Of a stretch of DNA of 64,000 nt, positions 24,789 to 34,221 are shown in pieces. Source of the DNA: CAYFLR01 sp964343805 (GTDB taxonomy: Bacteria > Bdellovibrionota_B > Oligoflexia > CAYFLR01); assembly GCA_964343805.1 (NCBI GenBank), contig CAYFLR010000003.1:124001-188000 (forward strand), written 5' to 3'. The position numbers and the translations under genes are program-made. How positions within the stretch are numbered: the first letter of the stretch is position 1; every line of letters starts with the position of its first letter. The notes below the pieces were generated by a model, which did no database searches, was not told where the DNA came from, and saw only the letters and a list, made by a program, of their open reading frames with translations.

Positions 24789-25667
24789 ATGTTTAAAGTG
24801 TTACAAGTGATAGGAGTTATAGCCTTTTTGGTGTTTTTAGCTTCTTGTAAAAGCCGAGTCCATCAACAAAATTTCTCTTTGTTACAGCAAAGCTCCCTAG
24901 TAAAGCCTGCCTTTTATCAAATGCAAATAAATGGTTCTCAGTCTCAAAAGCTCAAACCTTTAGGTTCTATTCAATCGGTGATTCAACGTCGCGATGATAC
25001 CCTCCAATTGGTCACTGTTCTTCCAAATAAATCGACTTTGCAGTCGATTCTTTCATTTGATAGCCCTGAATCGAGTGATGAGTTTATTCAAATGGCTAAC
25101 TCATTAATAAATTTAGGTATTCCCTATCAGGTCACTCATGTTAGAGATGATAAAACGGGCAAAGAGTTAGTGGTCATTACTGATCGTAAGCATATCTATT
25201 GGCCCAACAAATTGAGGTTAATGAAAGAGTACTTTCGAAGGTATGGTCAGGTGGCACAGCAGCTTAAGAAAAAAGAGAGATCCGGTTTGTCTCATGCAGT
25301 GATACCTACCTGGCAGATCGCGGGCATAATGGCTGGATTGTCAATTTTAAAAGAACATAAGAGCCAGCTAAAGGTTTTACCTGACCCTTTATTTGGCCTT
25401 TTTCTAATGGTTGGTTTTTCTTCGGGATTGGTTAAATCGGCTTATTTAAGTGGACAGCTGGATCCTTCCATCATAGCTATTGAAACCGCATCCAACTTGA
25501 GAGCTTTAAGAAACTTGCATAATAGTTTTTCCAAAAAGGAACTAGATATCAGTATAGAAAAACTAACGGCTATTAGGGTTTCAGATCCCGGTCTTTACAT
25601 TCAGGCTGTCAGGTATGATCATCAAAGCCTTGAGGGAATCTACTCAAAAGTAATTTCTAAGAAATAA
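24789..25667 (+). CDS. Lipoprotein of unknown function
   Basis: 292 residues with signal peptide and lipobox FLASC. GGAGGAGAG lies 4 nt before the ATG. The middle contains DDTLQLVTVLPNKSTLQSIL and RDDKTGKELVVITDRKHIYWP, and a hydrophobic stretch near residue 210 (LFGLFLMVGFSSGLVKSAYL). No family recognised. The [2Fe-2S] gene follows after 10 bp, suggesting co-transcription. Confidence 0.65.
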   Translation: MFKVLQVIGVIAFLVFLASCKSRVHQQNFSLLQQSSLVKPAFYQMQINGSQSQKLKPLGSIQSVIQRRDDTLQLVTVLPNKSTLQSILSFDSPESSDEFIQMANSLINLGIPYQVTHVRDDKTGKELVVITDRKHIYWPNKLRLMKEYFRRYGQVAQQLKKKERSGLSHAVIPTWQIAGIMAGLSILKEHKSQLKVLPDPLFGLFLMVGFSSGLVKSAYLSGQLDPSIIAIETASNLRALRNLHNSFSKKELDISIEKLTAIRVSDPGLYIQAVRYDHQSLEGIYSKVISKK

Positions 25668-25677
25668 AGGAATAGGC

Positions 25678-25953
25678 ATGGATGTATCTTTGATTGCTTG
25701 CACCAACAAACGGGCTCCCATCAATAAATCTTGTGGAGTGAGCGGGAGTGAAAAGATAATTACCGCGATAGAAAAAGAGATCGATAAGAGGGGATTAAAG
25801 GTCAAGGTTGAAAGGGTTGGTTGCTTAGGCGAGTGTGAAAGAGGACCCAATATGCGCATCGCACCGGGTGGTAAATTCTTTCGTCAGGTTACCTTAGAAA
25901 GCGTAGATGAAATCTGCCTTGCTTTAGAAAATTTTATTTCATCAAATCCTTAA
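25678..25953 (+). CDS. Small thioredoxin-fold [2Fe-2S] ferredoxin
   Basis: 91 residues, cytoplasmic. Cysteines in IACTNKR, NKSCGVSG and VGCLGECERGPN follow the thioredoxin-like [2Fe-2S] pattern, including the GxC-x3-C-xxGP signature. The same fold is fused into the NuoE-NuoF protein at 34218-36491. It may shuttle electrons, but no partner is adjacent on this strand. The 3' end overlaps the convergent lipoprotein gene by 20 bp. Confidence 0.8.
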   Translation: MDVSLIACTNKRAPINKSCGVSGSEKIITAIEKEIDKRGLKVKVERVGCLGECERGPNMRIAPGGKFFRQVTLESVDEICLALENFISSNP

Positions 25954-27868
25954 GGGCTCGGTACTTAGGTGCTTTTTCTATGTCTTGGTTGAGGTGCTCT
26001 AAGTGCCCAAAAATGCCGGTTCCCGCATGGATGGTTTCCCCCGCTTTGTTTTTATAAAGGCCAGGAGAAAGAGACACATAAGAGAAGGCCATAATTAAGT
26101 CGCCCCCATTATCAAACCACTCTTTAGCCCAAGCAATATAGACATCATACATATCAGGGTGAGTGTTGGCTTCAGTATAACTCGACCAGTTAATTTGATC
26201 ATGATCATTTCCCAATCCGAGGTACTCCCAATCTTCACTCATTGGGGTCATATGAGACCCTCCTTCATAGGCGATCACTTTAATTTCTTTGGTAATATCA
26301 TTTCGTGTTCGATAGTCATCCACTGCCTCCACCGCCTCTTTCACTGATTTTCCCACACTTGTTTCAATATATTTCTTTGCGTTTGCAAGAAGGGTGTCTA
26401 CAGAGGGAGATATATATTTCCCATTGGTTTTCGGTAGGAGAGAAAAACCAAAGTAGGTGCTGATAGCCAGGGCATCAATGGGGTTTTCCAGGCCAGGGTT
26501 CACTGCTTCTATTTCCAAATAGGATAAAAGATCCTCCGTTCTTTTGGTATATCCCCCTTGGGAATTCAGAACTCTCACTAGCCGATCAGGATCTTCATTA
26601 AACACCTCTTCGAAAATGTTAAAAATATTAAGCAGTCCTTTCACAAAGTATTTACCAGCAGCGTCGTGGGTAGAGTCCTGCGGAAAAGTCTCTTTGCCGT
26701 TCTCCTCATACCAAATGTGCTGAGGGAAGCTGGAAGATTGATTCCAAACTTCATTGGACCATTCCAAGTAGATCTTGCGATCCTCCTCTAAATTGGCGAG
26801 CAGCATCTCGGCGAGCTTTTTAATATAATTATCGGTGGCGGCATGGGGAATATTGACCCAAATATCAGCTCCTTCTACCTTGTTGACCAGATCAATGGTG
26901 TATTCCCAAGCCGCTCCTCGTCCCGCTTCGGTTTGAGTAAAGTGACTTTTCTTAACACGGTTGTCCCAATCCACCTGACATTTTTTATATTCACTGGGCT
27001 TAGATGGGATATGGCTTTTGTTATCACATTCGAGTTCATTGATTCCTTGCAGTTGCATCACTCGAATTACTTCAAAATCATTTAGACCCAATATGAAGGG
27101 AGGATAAAAGGGGTGATAGGTGTTAGTGGTTTCACTGTCTGCAAAGGTGGGTAGGATAAACTGAATGTCTCTAATGGGATCACTGGCTTTGGATTCATCG
27201 ATTTGGATAGAGACGCCAATATTGGGCTTCACTGGCACCGTGGCGGTGACTTCCTCTCCGCTACTTTCATAGTGTCTGGCTTTGCTGTCGTAACCTTTTT
27301 CCGGATTTTCACCGGCGTCCCATTGGACTCGAACTTTGCCGGTACCTTTAAATTTGAGAGTATAATCCCCTGCAGGAAAGTTATCGCCAATGCCAAAAAA
27401 GAGGACGGTATGAATGATATATCCGGGTGTACTTGCATCATTATCATGATCAAAGGGAATATCCACAGCCGGGTAACCATCATCAGTGAGCTCCAGGCCG
27501 ATGCTGGAAAGTTTTGTGAGATAATCGTCTGACCTGAGTTGATGAGCATCCCAATATTTACTTCTCTTGAATACATCTACAAACATAATCTGGGTGGCCC
27601 AGGGAGCCATAAAATCCAGGTTCATGCCAAATTTATATCCATACTTTGGCGAGCTACTAGCAGATGTGTTAGAGGGAGTATAGCTGATGGATGTGCCACT
27701 GCCTGAGTATCCTTCCCCCGCTGTTCTATTTACCGTTTCCGCTTCGGGTGATCCAGCTAAAGGTTCAGTTGAATCCTCATTGTCATTATCACTCTCTTCA
27801 TCGCTGTTATTGGTACAGGAAAATGTGAGAGGGAAAAGAAGGAGTAAAAGAATAAATAGGTTTTTCAT
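25934..27868 (-). CDS. Clan GH-A-like lipoprotein (putative glycosidase / cellulose-binding-type protein)
   Basis: About 644 residues: lipobox LTFSC, an acidic linker (DEESDNDNEDSTEP), a beta-rich domain at about 75-250, then an alpha/beta barrel. YLEWSNEVWN carries the Asn-Glu acid/base pair of clan GH-A at the end of strand 4, and VIAYEGGSHM offers the nucleophile Glu. Similar proteins are often labelled cellulose-binding. Last gene of the long minus-strand operon: its ATG overlaps the permease stop (TGATG). The first ATG at 27871 is also possible, but AAGGA spacing favours 27868. Confidence 0.75.
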   Translation of the reverse strand: MKNLFILLLLLFPLTFSCTNNSDEESDNDNEDSTEPLAGSPEAETVNRTAGEGYSGSGTSISYTPSNTSASSSPKYGYKFGMNLDFMAPWATQIMFVDVFKRSKYWDAHQLRSDDYLTKLSSIGLELTDDGYPAVDIPFDHDNDASTPGYIIHTVLFFGIGDNFPAGDYTLKFKGTGKVRVQWDAGENPEKGYDSKARHYESSGEEVTATVPVKPNIGVSIQIDESKASDPIRDIQFILPTFADSETTNTYHPFYPPFILGLNDFEVIRVMQLQGINELECDNKSHIPSKPSEYKKCQVDWDNRVKKSHFTQTEAGRGAAWEYTIDLVNKVEGADIWVNIPHAATDNYIKKLAEMLLANLEEDRKIYLEWSNEVWNQSSSFPQHIWYEENGKETFPQDSTHDAAGKYFVKGLLNIFNIFEEVFNEDPDRLVRVLNSQGGYTKRTEDLLSYLEIEAVNPGLENPIDALAISTYFGFSLLPKTNGKYISPSVDTLLANAKKYIETSVGKSVKEAVEAVDDYRTRNDITKEIKVIAYEGGSHMTPMSEDWEYLGLGNDHDQINWSSYTEANTHPDMYDVYIAWAKEWFDNGGDLIMAFSYVSLSPGLYKNKAGETIHAGTGIFGHLEHLNQDIEKAPKYRALKDLMK

Positions 27869-30800
27869 CATATATTCCTTAAATGTTTTATGGATAAAGT
27901 AAGAGAAAGTGTACCAAAAATCAGGACAATAAGCACCATTCCAATGACCTCAAAGGTTGGCAATTGCCCACCTGGAGAATTTATTACCAGAAAAAAGATG
28001 GGAATAGAGGCGAGAATTCCAAGGCTTATTGCAGCTACAAAAAGGATAAAATTTTCATAAAAAATCATTCTTTTTAATTGGGGGAAAGAAAATCCTAAAA
28101 CCATTAACTGTCTTAACTCTGCAGATCTCTCCATGATATTTCGCCTGTTTAAAATACTCAATCCACCACAGCCCAAGATGAGACTGAGAGCTCCTAGCAG
28201 GGCAAACACCGAGAGATAGGTATTTTGCACTTGATGGAAGCGATTGAGCCGATCCATTCCTTTTTCCAGGTGGAGGCCAAAGGGACCCAGGTTTTTATCT
28301 AATAGACTCTTGGTTTTTGCGGTTAAGGCTGGCGGAGAGGTAATCATAAAAAGAGAAGCACCCGCTTGATCAGGGAAAATACGGTGCAGATTCTTCTGGG
28401 AGATTAAGAGATGTCCTTGAAAAAGAGAGTTCTCCAGTCCGGCCATCAGCTTTAGTTTGTAGATAGTGCCGGTTGGGGAATTCACGAGAATGACATCACC
28501 TAACTTTTTACCTAATATCCACTGAATAACATCCATATCGGCCACAGCAGGTATTAAGGTGGGATCACTCTCTTGATGATTTAAGATTTCCCATGGATCA
28601 GGAAGTTCTGCAAAGGAGGGAAGAAATGTACGAAAAGAAAAACGACCTCTTAATGCATCTGGGGATATGCCCGAGATATGAGGTCTTACCACTCGGTTGA
28701 GATTGAGGCAGCTAGCTTCAGAACCAAGTATTGTAGGAAGGGGTATAAACCTGACCTCTTTATTTAATTCTTCTAATTTCATCTTATTTCGAACATCCGG
28801 TTGATTGAGATCACCAATGAGAGGGAGAGCGCTTTCCATGTAGTAGGTGATCCCCCCTGTCCCTGAAGAGAGACCTGATGATTGAAGGGTGATAGATTTT
28901 CGATTGACCGAGATAGTAAATATTAAAAAGGTAGCGATAGAGAGCATTAAGAAAACCGCTAAACTGCGTTTAGGATTTCTTCCTAAATTTCTTAAGGCCA
29001 AAGTAAAAAACGAAAGGGAAGTTTTTATATGGGAACAGCGATAGACGAGGTAACCACTGTAAAAGTAGCCCAGTGCCAAGAGAGTGATGCCGGATAGAAC
29101 TAATAAAATCATCTGCAGTTGCTGGGAAGCAAAAAGGACTGATGGGAAGATGACTGCAAACAGCAAAAGAGCAATGACTGTCTTCTTGCCATAAGCGGGT
29201 GGCTTTTGGTTTTGGTTTTTTTTAGGAAGATTCCATTTTCTTAAAGAGAAATGTACGGTGATAAGAATTAATATTTCAGTGAGCAGGTAGCTTATAAAAA
29301 TGGACTGAAAACTCCAGCAAAAACTGAGTGAGGCTCCATTAACAGCTCCTTGCCATCCGTTATTAAACCCCCATAACAAGATGAAACCAAGGGGGATGCC
29401 GAGGATGCTCCCGAGGGGAGTTGTAAGGAGAGAGGTGAAAAGAACTTCTCCTAAGTAGATCTTTTTTAGTTCTGAGGCTGAAAATCCCAGAATCTGCATC
29501 TGATGAAATTCGGCTTTTCTTCCTTCCAGATAGAGAGAGAAAAGCAGTCTGGTTAAAAGTAGAGCGGTCACTATCACAAAAAAACTAAGGCCAATCATGA
29601 GACCACTGAAGTCAATAGCTTTGGCCACCCCTTCTTTAGCCTCTTGCTTTAAATGGAAAAATTGAAAACCTAGTTCATGGGGAGAAAGAGTTTTTAAAAG
29701 AGCTTCCCTGATTTGTTTTTTATAGTTTTATCGACGTTTTTTACCATCAATTGCGTTGCCATTTTCAGATGATCATCACGCGCAGCAAAATGCAATGCAG
29801 TAAAACCTTTGCTGCTAGTTGCGTTAACATCCAATTTATAATATTGCAACAACTTTTCAAACATGTCCTCATTGCCTGTCAAAACAGCTATGTGCAACAC
29901 AGTAAATTTATCTCGNNNNNNNNNNATAGTTCTTGAGCCTTGGTTAAAGGGAGAAAAACCTTCGGGCTGCCGCGGTAATTTTTCCAGTATTTTTCGTCAT
30001 CAGGAGTGATGAGATCCAGGTCGATAGGAATGCCGGGTTTCCAGTCTCCGCAACTTTCCTCTTCACTAATTCCTGGAAAAGGGGGCATCATTTGCTTATC
30101 TAAAAACTTACCGGCTAAGGGGACCACTTGGTGAATTTTAAAATGAGAACTTTTTTCTATGAGCCTGCTTTGATCATCTATGACAAAGGCTTTGATGGTG
30201 AGTGAGTCCTCTTTCTTTGCCTTTAATTTTTGAGCAAGCCACTCATTGATGATCACCTCATTGGCTTTAAGTGAGAAGGAGTGAAATGTGGGGGGAACTC
30301 CCGCCACAATCGAGTAGGGGACCGACTTATTGTTTCCTTCAATAGAGTTTACAAAATAACTGAGTAGTGCTTCTTGTTTAAAAGAGAGAGATTGTACTTT
30401 CGATGTTAATAGAGGAGATAAGAAAACTCGGGTGGAAGTCATTTCCCAAGAGTTGGGTTGCACCTGCTTTAAGTCAAGGCCGTAATCAGTCAGTTTTAAA
30501 GAGGCTTTAAAAAGGGGAGCCAGCTTTTTTTGAGAATCAGTATAAAGGGCATTGGCTCTTCCTTCTAAAGAGAGATCCTCCGCTAGTTTTTCTCTATTGA
30601 TAAAAAGATTAAGGACTAAATTTTGGGAGTGCTCAGTGCTAAAATTACCTAACTGGCTGGAAGGTATTATTCCTCCCACTCTAAGCCTTCGGCTTAACCT
30701 CTGGAAGTCTTTTTGAGATAAAGGAGCTTCCCCGGGCATCATTTGAGGCTTAAGATAACCCAAGATTAGAAAGTCCCCTTTTTTAACCTGGAGTTCCAAG

Positions 30801-31225
30801 GAGGCCTTTTCATTTAAAAAGACCTCATCTTTGCTTAAAGAGATAGGGGGCGAATTATTTCCTGCCAGTTGAAAGAAGTTATTGGCAACTCCATAGAGTT
30901 TCACTTTACGGTTTATATTTTTTGCCTGAGAGTGGGCAAAGGCTGGAAGCTCAATTACGCTGGCAAATTGAGCAGAACTCGTCTTCCGGAGTTCTTGATC
31001 TAAAGAGGAGCGAAACCACCTTTGATGACTCACCACTCCCTGTTTGATCTGTCCTAATCGTTCCTGGCTATTTTGTTTTAAGGTAAAGTCAACAGAATCT
31101 CCCACAGTTAAAGCACCTGTGATAATCATAGCAGTGAAGCAGGTGCCTAAAAGAGTAGGTATCAGTTGCTTTCCATAATAAAAGAGAGATCTTCTAATAA
31201 AGTGAAGTAAGGAAAATTCTTTGAT
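27868..31225 (-). CDS. FtsX-type ABC transporter permease, interrupted by assembly problem
   Basis: Two parts in different frames form one large YbbP/MacB-type permease. The N-terminal part (31225-29926) has a membrane helix (PTLLGTCFTAMIITGAL) and a long periplasmic region ending at FLPLTKAQEL. The C-terminal part resumes about 29715 with IREALLKTLSPHELGFQF and runs through FSGLMIGLSFFVIV, several helices and a second FtsX domain. Between them lie an ankyrin-coding fragment and 10 N. No ATG/GTG/TTG precedes the first helix: AGGAG stands 6 nt before ATC (31225-31223), which may be a rare start or a base error. Partner of the ATPase upstream. Confidence 0.8.
29700..29915 (-). other. Ankyrin-repeat coding fragment inside the permease gene
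   Basis: The minus strand encodes about two ankyrin repeats (VLHIAVLTGNEDMFEKLL, GFTALHFAARDDHLKMATQL) open at both ends. The fragment abuts a 10-N gap on one side and joins permease coding sequence near 29700-29715 on the other, with no start, stop or repeats of its own. It replaces the stretch where FtsX relatives have about 30-40 permease residues. Most likely a chimeric read or misplaced contig, possibly from another organism. Confidence 0.75.
29916..29925. other. Assembly gap (10 N) in the permease gene
   Basis: Ten N separate the permease N-terminal part (ending KAQEL) from the ankyrin fragment. The frame is not kept across it, so the true length differs from 10. Confidence 0.95.
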
Positions 31226-31237
31226 GACGAACTCCTG

Positions 31238-31918
31238 TTAATGATTTAACAAACCGTTTTTCAACTCATAAGTGGATTGCATCTGCTCAGCCACCAGTGG
31301 AGAGTGGGTGACGAGCACTAAGGATCTCTCTGGTTTTATAAGTGGAGTGAGGACTTCCAGTGTTTTTAATGCCGTGTCATTATCCAGAGATCCTGTGGGT
31401 TCATCAGCCAAGATCAAAGAGGGATTATTAATAAGCGCTCTGGCAATAGCTACTCTTTGACACTCTCCGCCAGAAAGCTCATGGGGAAAGTGAGAGGCAC
31501 GATGATTTAGATTCATTTGAGATAAAAGCTTTTCCGCTGCGGTCCTCGCTTCTTCGGGGGGCGTTTTAAGGGGTAGAGTGGGGAGTAAAATATTCTCCAT
31601 GGCGGTGCATTGAGGCAAAAGGCGATGGTCTTGGAAAATAATACCAATCGTATTGAGTCGAAATGTAGTGAGCTCTTGTTGGTTAAAACTTGTTAATGAT
31701 CTGTTTTGATCATTTAGAATCTCTCCTTTATCTATCGGTTCTAGAGCGGCTAAGATTTTTAGCAAAGTGCTCTTACCAGATCCAGAAGGACCCATGATAG
31801 CAAGACTTTCCCCTTTGTTGATGGTCAAGTTGATACCTTTTAATACCGGTAAGGGACCTGCCGCTGGATAATAATTTTTATGAATGTTTTCTAACCGAAA
31901 CAGAGGAAGGGTTTCCAT
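31238..31918 (-). CDS. LolD/YbbA-type ABC transporter ATPase
   Basis: 226 residues. Walker A GPSGSGKST, Q-loop IIFQDHRLL, signature LSGGECQRVAIARAL, Walker B LILADEPTGSLD and H-loop LVTHSP are all present. It belongs to the MacB/LolD/FtsE family that works with FtsX-type permeases by mechanotransmission rather than classical transport. The ATG at 31918 is preferred because GAGG stands 6 nt upstream. An ATG at 31930 overlaps the stop of the upstream gene. The permease gene follows within 13 bp. Confidence 0.93.
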   Translation of the reverse strand: METLPLFRLENIHKNYYPAAGPLPVLKGINLTINKGESLAIMGPSGSGKSTLLKILAALEPIDKGEILNDQNRSLTSFNQQELTTFRLNTIGIIFQDHRLLPQCTAMENILLPTLPLKTPPEEARTAAEKLLSQMNLNHRASHFPHELSGGECQRVAIARALINNPSLILADEPTGSLDNDTALKTLEVLTPLIKPERSLVLVTHSPLVAEQMQSTYELKNGLLNH

Positions 31919-31926
31919 AGAGCACC

Positions 31927-33122
31927 TCATGGAGTAGTTGAGTAAACACTTAAATAACCAGAACGATCTCCTACCAATAGGAAACCTTCAGTCAGAGTGA
32001 GTGGTGCGGCAATGGCAGCACCGTGTCTTATTTTCCAGTTTTCTTTGCCGTNNNNNNNNNNTCACTCAGGTTGAAGGCATAGATAAAACCGGCCATATCG
32101 GCAATGAGCAGAGACTGATCATCAATGAGCGGGCCGGACTCTACCTTGCCAGCAACACTCCACTTTTTTATCAAGAGACCTTTTTGCCTGTCCATCAAAA
32201 AGACTCGACCCTCTTGATCTACCGTGGCAACGAGTTGTCCATTCACTGCAGGAGGGGCCATTAGCCTTGCTAAATTAGGATCGGTAAATTTCCAAAGTTT
32301 TTTCCCACTCAATATATCTAGTGCAATCACCTGATTTTTATAAAGATTGATATAAGAAATGCTTCCACTGAGAGTGGGGGAGGAAGGAATATAGGAATCC
32401 AAAGAGTACTTATGGGTCTCTTTGCCTATTTTAAAATCCACTAGCCTTAAAAAACCATCGCACCCACCAAAGACCAATTGATCTTCCCTTTTAGCAGGGG
32501 TGCCATGAATGAAATTCTCGGTTTCTACCTGCCATAGGAGTTTTCCATCTTCATCCAGTCCATGCAAAATGGAATCATAAGAGCCAAATACCAATCTCGC
32601 TTGTCCATTTTCATAATAGAGAGAGGCACCTCCAAATATTTTGTAATTGCAGTCATATTTCCATAAGACCTTGCCAGTTTTAGCTTGAATGGCAAAGAAC
32701 ACCCCATCGTGATTTCCCACAAAGAGTCTCGGTTCGGTTCCTTTTAAAAGGAGGGGGGTGGCAGTGATGGTGGCCTTGGTATCTATTTCCCACAGTTTTC
32801 TGCCATCAATCTGGTTGAGGGCAAAGAGTTTGCCGTTAATATTACCAAAAAATACTTGTCCAAAGCCCACCGCAATACCCGAGGTCACAACCCCTTCACT
32901 ATTAAATTGCCAATCCAGCTTCGGCTTTTTTTTCATTATACCTTTGACTTGTCCGGTGAGATCCGGGCTTCCTCGGTACATGGACCACCATAAACCTTGA
33001 TTTAGTTTTTTCTTTAGAGGATTCTTTACGGCTGTTTTAGGTGAAAATTCCGGTTCTTTTAAAATGAACCAAAGAGATCCAAAAAGGAGGATGAGACTGC
33101 ATCCAAAAACTGCCAACTTCAA
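31927..33122 (-). CDS. PQQ-like beta-propeller protein with N-terminal membrane anchor (10-N gap)
   Basis: About 395 residues. TTG at 33122 overlapping the upstream stop is taken as the start, because AGGAGG is 7 nt away; it places a signal anchor (AVFGCSLILLFGSLWFIL) at the N-terminus. Blades carry the PQQ/BamB-type motif (ALNQIDGRKLWEID, AIQAKTGKVLWKYD, GLDEDGKLLWQVE, ALDILSGKKLWKF). A gap at 32052-32061 shifts the frame; after it the last blade resumes as NGKENWKIRHGAAIAAP and ends YSTTP. No PQQ-enzyme active-site residues were recognised, so it is probably a scaffold in the periplasm. Confidence 0.85.
32052..32061. other. Assembly gap (10 N) in propeller gene
   Basis: The reading frame before (AFNLS) and after (NGKENW) requires a true length of 2 modulo 3, so ten N is a placeholder. 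The gap falls just before a G-K-x-x-W blade motif. Confidence 0.95.
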
Positions 33123-34221
33123 TCTAAGTCCTCCTGTGGGTTCGGACCGAGAGCTGCGGTGGGACATTCAGCGATAAATTCCTTCGCATAGTTTTCAAAG
33201 ACGGAATTAAAATCGGCACCTAGTGGAGGAGTGATCATCATCTCTTTTCCTCGGTAGGACATAACCGGCCCTTTATCGGGTTGGAGTAGTTCTCCTAGTC
33301 GGACACAACGTCCACACCGCACGCATTTTCCAGGTTCAAAAATGAGGTGGGGTGTGGTGATGATTTGATATGGAGCCGGAGAGGCCGCTTTATAATTGAT
33401 TTGCTTGGCTTCCACCAAAGTTGCCACATCTCTTAAGGCACAGTTATCTTTAGCAGAACAGGCACATTGCAAACAGCGAGCTGCTTCTTGAGCTGTAGAA
33501 TTGGAATTTGGTATTTTGGGGCACTCCTTCACCATGGTGTCTAAATCTTCACTGGCCACCGCTCCCCAGAGATGATTGTAAGGGGTTTTTACAGAAGTGG
33601 ATGCAAAACTCTTGGTTGGCGCTTCACTAAGTAATTTACGAATCGCAATCACCTCATCGTGACGTCCTCGGCGGCAGGCTTTTTCACACTTTTCATCACA
33701 TTTGGCACAGAGGTTCGGGTCAAAATAGAAATCAGCATCGGGACTTTGCTTTGCCAATCCCCAAAGAAAGCGGGGTATGTCTAATTGCTGTGGGCAGACC
33801 ACTTTACAGAGAGATTCACAGGCTCCTTGATGCTCGCTTAACAAAAGTTCAACCATCTGTTTTCGAAATTTAAGTACACGGGGAGAGTTCGTCTCTATTT
33901 TCATGCCGGGTTGACACTTCGAGCTGCAAGNNNNNNNNNNNNNNNNNNNNNNNNNNNNNNNNNNNNNNNNNNNNNNNNNNNNNNNNNNNNNNNNNNNNNN
34001 NNNNNNNNNNNNNNNNNNNNNNNNNNNNNGCAAGCGGGTAGAAACTGATTTTTAGAATGGTCCCAAACAGCGCAAACCATACATCCATCGCCACTTTTAC
34101 ACCTTTTAGAATAACAGAGATGAGGGATTTCAATTTTAAATTGGGCAGCAGCTTCCATCAGAGTTAAAGGCTCGGGTAAAGAGATTTCTTGCTGGTCAAT
34201 CTGTAGTTTTGTTGAACTCAT
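33119..34221 (-). CDS. NuoG-N-like [2Fe-2S]/[4Fe-4S] electron-transfer protein (gap inside)
   Basis: An ATG at 34221 overlaps the NuoEF-type stop (ATGA). The N-terminal plant-type ferredoxin domain has Cys 36, 47, 50 and 64 (C-x10-C-x2-C-x13-C), as in NuoG. After the gap come CESLCKVVCP, CAKCDEKCEKAC, CLQCACSAKDNC and CVRCGRC, which should bind several [4Fe-4S] clusters in a GltD-like helical domain. Removing the 99 N and merging a 5-base overlap gives a continuous protein of about 332 residues. There is no molybdopterin domain or H-cluster domain, so it is a pure electron conduit receiving electrons from the NuoEF fusion. Confidence 0.85.
33931..34029. other. Assembly gap (99 N), probably spurious
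   Basis: On the minus strand the sequence before the gap ends in CTTGC and the sequence after it starts with CTTGC. Merging these five bases restores one reading frame, LPAC-SSKCQPGMKIET, and places the fourth [2Fe-2S] cysteine at the proper spacing. Confidence 0.8.

Noticed and set aside
29700..29915. Genuine ankyrin-repeat gene
   Set aside because: It has no ends of its own, sits inside another gene beside a gap and joins it at a short shared sequence.
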